Positions 41,437-42,262 of a stretch of DNA of 42,262 nt are shown one piece after another. The translations under genes were made by a program, and so were the position numbers. Source of the DNA: Gammaproteobacteria bacterium (GTDB lineage Bacteria; Pseudomonadota; Gammaproteobacteria; Pseudomonadales; Azotimanducaceae). Every line of letters begins with the position of its first letter. The first letter of the stretch is position 1. The notes beneath the pieces were generated by a model, which was not told where the DNA came from, did not search any database, and saw only the letters and a list, made by a program, of their open reading frames with translations. Location of the stretch: the NCBI GenBank assembly GCA_021773555.1, contig JAJFKA010000161.1, positions 1 through 42,262 on the forward strand, read 5' to 3'.

Positions 41437-42262
41437 ATGATTGAGATCAAGCTTCCACCCTCTGCTGCCAGGCAATCCGCATTCAAACTTATCCGCTGGG
41501 GTTTGTATCCGGTGGTTGTGGTGTGGGTGGCCGCTTGTCTGATTTACGGCATCAACAATCCAGAGTTGTTGCAACCCACGCAAATGATAAAAGGCGGAGT
41601 CATGATGAGCGTGCTGTTTTTCTGCGAATGGTATGTTCCTTACGAGACCCGCTGGGGCATGACTGGTGAGTACCTGCTGAAACGGGACCTGGTCTTCGTT
41701 CTGGTTAATGGTGTAACTTTTGGTGTGATCTCCACGGGTATTACCATGGTTGGGATTTATGTGTCAGGGTTCAGCGATGGTCCAATGGCAGGTCAATCAC
41801 TTCTCCTGCAGGTGGTGACAGGGTTGCTCGTTTTTGAAGCGCTGCAATACACAACGCATCGCATGATGCACGAAAGCCGTGGGCCACTAACGAATTTCCT
41901 CTGGCGTACCCATGCGATCCACCATTTACCGAAGCAGCTGTACCTGGTGATGCACGTCGTGTTTCATCCCTTTAATGCTGTGATTGTGAGGCTGTTAGTA
42001 CAGCTGACACCGATCTGGTTGCTCGGCTACGATCCTGTTGCGGTGTTTGTCATGGGCTCACTTATCGCGCTGCAGGGGACTATCAGTCACTTTAATGTGG
42101 ACATTCGCCTTGGCTGGCTCAACTACCTGGTAGTTGGTCCTGAACTGCATCGTTACCATCACAGTGCGAATTCCAATGAGGCCGTGAACTATGGGGTGGC
42201 GCTGCCTGTCTATGATCTGATCTTCGGGACATTCGAGTACAAACCAGGCGTCGCGCCCGCCC
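41437..42262 (+). CDS. Sterol desaturase/fatty acid hydroxylase family protein (truncated by window end)
   Basis: The first 275 residues of a membrane di-iron enzyme, running off the right edge. The His clusters of the family are H141RMMH, H159-A-I-H-H163, H218 and H238-RYHH242, followed by SNEAVNYG; these are the ligands of the hydroxylase di-iron centre. Four or more membrane helices occur between residues about 20 and 210. Relatives hydroxylate or desaturate sterols, carotenoids or fatty acid chains, and some cleave ether lipids. It is divergent from the TetR gene, which may repress it. The exact substrate cannot be told. Confidence 0.88.
   Translation, partial: MIEIKLPPSAARQSAFKLIRWGLYPVVVVWVAACLIYGINNPELLQPTQMIKGGVMMSVLFFCEWYVPYETRWGMTGEYLLKRDLVFVLVNGVTFGVISTGITMVGIYVSGFSDGPMAGQSLLLQVVTGLLVFEALQYTTHRMMHESRGPLTNFLWRTHAIHHLPKQLYLVMHVVFHPFNAVIVRLLVQLTPIWLLGYDPVAVFVMGSLIALQGTISHFNVDIRLGWLNYLVVGPELHRYHHSANSNEAVNYGVALPVYDLIFGTFEYKPGVAPA

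Overview
The window reads as a chromosomal segment of a moderate-GC gammaproteobacterium, probably marine and uncultured. Supporting families are UrcA, YaiI/DUF188, DUF5062, the COG3146 FemAB-like family and TRIC/YadS. It is rich in oxidative lipid and hydrocarbon metabolism: AlkB with rubredoxin, a CYP153-type P450 and a second P450, a FATP-type acyl-CoA synthetase, a thiolase, two hotdog thioesterases, a TauD-type dioxygenase and a sterol desaturase-family hydroxylase. I see no tRNA, rRNA, CRISPR array, transposase or phage gene. The taxonomic reading is inference from gene families only.

Layout. 0-9.9 kb holds individually transcribed accessory genes: an UrcA protein, an LLM flavin/F420 oxidoreductase, a small membrane protein, a GNAT acetyltransferase, YaiI, an alpha/beta hydrolase, an acyl-CoA synthetase, an MFS exporter and an EstB-like serine hydrolase. 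A roughly 1 kb non-coding gap at 6.36-7.41 kb contains a small cluster of DnaA-box-like 9-mers. 9.9-20.3 kb is a plus-strand run. It begins with an archaeal-type TrmY methyltransferase and, after a hairpin, continues with a complete coenzyme F420 module: npdG, cofE, cofD, cofC, fbiC, a split-barrel flavoprotein, two LLM oxidoreductases and a FemAB-like acyltransferase, closed by a good intrinsic terminator. The module makes F420, reduces it with NADPH and appears to supply consuming enzymes. 20.3-24.9 kb is a minus-strand operon: alkB, rubredoxin, phosphotriesterase-like lactonase, an SDR and a sulfatase. 25.0-29.1 kb is a plus-strand set: TauD-like, PhzF-like, CYP153 and a D-2-hydroxyacid dehydrogenase. 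29.1-34.7 kb carries a class II aldolase, two thioesterases, a TRIC channel, a Fic protein lacking the catalytic His, and ilvD. 34.9-42.3 kb carries an APC permease, a thiolase, a P450 coupled to a selenoprotein, DUF5062, a nitroreductase, a TetR regulator and a truncated sterol desaturase-family gene.

Most interesting result. What looks like two separate minus-strand ORFs at 38.86-39.52 kb is one 219-codon gene read through a single in-frame UGA. That UGA sits exactly where iodothyronine deiodinases carry selenocysteine (GSYT-U-PPF), and the EAHxxDGW and GPWGF regions are conserved. A short hairpin starts 10 nt after the UGA, with its apical loop after 16 nt and a G in the loop, as expected of a bacterial SECIS. 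The gene overlaps the start of the downstream P450 gene, so a deiodinase-like selenoprotein and a P450 are translationally coupled. Other notable points are a chained 17-bp repeat producing two identical six-codon mini-ORFs that lead by ATGA overlaps into cofC, the absence of an FbiB-type reductase domain on CofE, the Fic protein with Gln in place of His, and the AlkB-lactonase-sulfatase operon.
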